Source: Leifsonia sp. ku-ls
Lineage (GTDB): Bacteria; Actinomycetota; Actinomycetes; Actinomycetales; Microbacteriaceae
Reading direction: 5' to 3'
NCBI GenBank assembly: GCA_003367665.1
Contig: QKXI01000008.1
Span: 158,844-222,843 of the forward strand
DNA: 64,000 nt
Below the pieces are notes generated by a model that worked only from the letters and a program-made list of their open reading frames with translations, had not been told where the DNA came from and searched no databases. The position numbers and the translations under genes are program-made. This document shows, piece after piece, positions 62,980-64,000 of this stretch. How positions within the stretch are numbered: the first letter of the stretch is position 1; the number at the start of each line of letters is the position of its first letter.

Positions 62980-64000
62980 TCAGATCCCGAGGTTGCCCTC
63001 GAAGTTGCCGCCCTCGAGACGGTTCTTGACCGCGACGAGGAAGCGGGCCGCGTCGGCGCCGTCCACGATGCGGTGGTCGTACGAGAGGGCCAGGTACACC
63101 GTCGAACGGATGGCGATCGAGTCGGTGCCGTCGGCCGAGACCACGACCGGCTTCTTCGTCACGATGCCGGTGCCGAGGATGGCGACCTGCGGGAGGAACA
63201 CGAGCGGGGTGTCGAACAGCGCGCCGCGCGAACCGGTGTTCGTCAGCGTGAACGTGCCGCCCGCCAGCTCGTCCGGCTTGAGCCGGTTGTCGCGGGTCCG
63301 CTCGGCGAGGTCGCCGATCTCCTTCGCCAGGGCGGCGATGTCGAGCTCCGAGGCGTTGCGCACCACCGGGGTGAGCAGGCCGCGCTCGGTGTCGACGGCG
63401 ATCGAGATGTTCTCGTGGTCCGGGTACACGATGTTGTCCCCGTCGACCGTCGCGTTGATGACCGGGTAGGTCTTCAGCGCCTCGGCGGCGGCGAGCGCGA
63501 AGAACGGCAGGAAGGACAGCTTCACGCCGGTCTTGTTGAGGAACTCGCCCTTCACCCGGTCGCGGAGCGCGGCGACCTTGGTCACGTCCACCTCGACGAC
63601 GCTGGTGAGCTGCGCGGTCGACTGCATCGAGACGACGGCGCGCTCGGCGACGACCTTGCGCAGGCGCGACATCGGCTGCGTGGTGCCACGCAGCGGCGAC
63701 ACCTCGGGAGCCGGCGCGGCCGCGGCGGGAGCGGACGCTGCGGCGGCGGGAGCGGCGGCGGAGAGGATGTCCTCCTTGCGGATGCGCCCGCCCACGCCCG
63801 TGCCCGTGACGGTGGAGAGGTCGACGCCCTGCTCGTTCGCGAGCTTGCGGACGATCGGCGTCACGTAGCCGGCGTTGCCGGCGTGGGCACCCGATGAGGC
63901 CGGCGCGGAGGCAGGTGCCGCGGGCGCCGCCGGAGCGGCCTGTGCTGCCGGAGCGGCGGGAGCCTGCGCGGCGGGGGCGGCCGGTGCCGGCGCGGCGGCG
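62980..64000 (-). CDS. E2 acyltransferase of a 2-oxoacid dehydrogenase complex, C-terminal part
   Basis: The gene is cut by the right window edge; about 340 codons are present. From the edge inward there is an Ala/Pro linker, a peripheral subunit-binding domain ([29 protein letters not shown]) and a catalytic core. The core has the active-site signature [19 protein letters not shown] near the C-terminus and [13 protein letters not shown]. It is the transacylase of pyruvate or 2-oxoglutarate dehydrogenase; the substrate cannot be settled without the rest. It needs the lipoyl groups made by the nearby LipB-LipA. It converges with the pseudokinase-like gene, 5 nt apart. Confidence 0.93.
   Translation of the reverse strand, partial: AAAPAPAAPAAQAPAAPAAQAAPAAPAAPASAPASSGAHAGNAGYVTPIVRKLANEQGVDLSTVTGTGVGGRIRKEDILSAAAPAAAASAPAAAAPAPEVSPLRGTTQPMSRLRKVVAERAVVSMQSTAQLTSVVEVDVTKVAALRDRVKGEFLNKTGVKLSFLPFFALAAAEALKTYPVINATVDGDNIVYPDHENISIAVDTERGLLTPVVRNASELDIAALAKEIGDLAERTRDNRLKPDELAGGTFTLTNTGSRGALFDTPLVFLPQVAILGTGIVTKKPVVVSADGTDSIAIRSTVYLALSYDHRIVDGADAARFLVAVKNRLEGGNFEGNLGI

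Overview
The window is high-GC DNA (about 70% G+C by eye), densely coded on both strands, with frequent GTG/TTG starts. It carries Wag31-type DivIVA, a membrane-bound diheme QcrC, actinobacterial cytochrome oxidase subunit IV, polyphosphate glucokinase, paired glutamine synthetases with GlnE, and proteins of the DUF3043 and DUF4191 families. Together these point to an actinobacterium, most likely a Microbacteriaceae member such as Leifsonia. That placement is inferred from gene content and order, not from a database search. No rRNA, tRNA, CRISPR array, insertion sequence or prophage was seen. No stretch above 300 bases lacks a gene.

Layout. 1-6.6 kb: tail of the division cluster (sepF end, yggT, divIVA, lspA, rluD) and dnaE. 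6.7-13.6 kb: flavin reductase, hisD, nrdR, pyrD, an unusual RNase HI, DUF3043 protein, M20 dipeptidase and an A-type Fe-S carrier. 13.7-22.7 kb: the respiratory block, ctaC-ctaD-ctaF on the plus strand facing ctaE-qcrC-qcrA-qcrB on the minus strand, with a GrpB-family gene and an RlmA-type methyltransferase between; together these build the bc1-aa3 branch. 22.8-26.3 kb: trpD and dhaK-dhaL-dhaM. 26.3-34.2 kb: GNAT, aminotransferase, DUF1345, thyA-folA, an NCS1 permease with a long disordered N-terminus, a Nif3-like protein and a coiled-coil protein with an eroded zinc ribbon. 34.25-34.63 kb: RNase P RNA. 34.6-39.4 kb: kdpE-kdpD, ppgK and a TetR regulator divergent from a DHA2-type exporter. 41-46.6 kb: GNAT, lipoprotein, map, SPOR-type protein, membrane protein, panB and a VapBC-like pair. 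46.6-51 kb: glnA2-glnE. 51-56.4 kb: an accessory block (orphan protein with a nuclease-like QxK motif, ECF sigma plus YCII protein, dicarboxylate symporter, Tat-exported CHAP-like protein). 56.5-64 kb: glnA, RDD protein, DUF4191, lipA, lipB, a membrane pseudokinase-like protein and the C-terminal part of an E2 acyltransferase.

How it works together. Nitrogen assimilation is covered by two glutamine synthetases, the bifunctional GlnE, and what looks like a four-half-site GlnR operator upstream of glnA. LipB and LipA make the lipoyl cofactor used by the neighbouring E2 enzyme. The bc1-aa3 genes form one respiratory branch. DhaKLM would phosphorylate dihydroxyacetone using a PTS phosphate.

The most notable pattern is regulatory. 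At more than twenty genes a TANNNT element lies 6-10 nt before the start codon with no room for a ribosome-binding site, so leaderless mRNAs appear to be common; two divergent pairs even have adjacent or overlapping -10 boxes. The best candidates for unfamiliar biology are the pseudokinase-like membrane protein, the QxK-motif orphan beside glnE, and the RNase HI fused to an NTF2-like domain. I saw no complete, clearly new multi-gene system.
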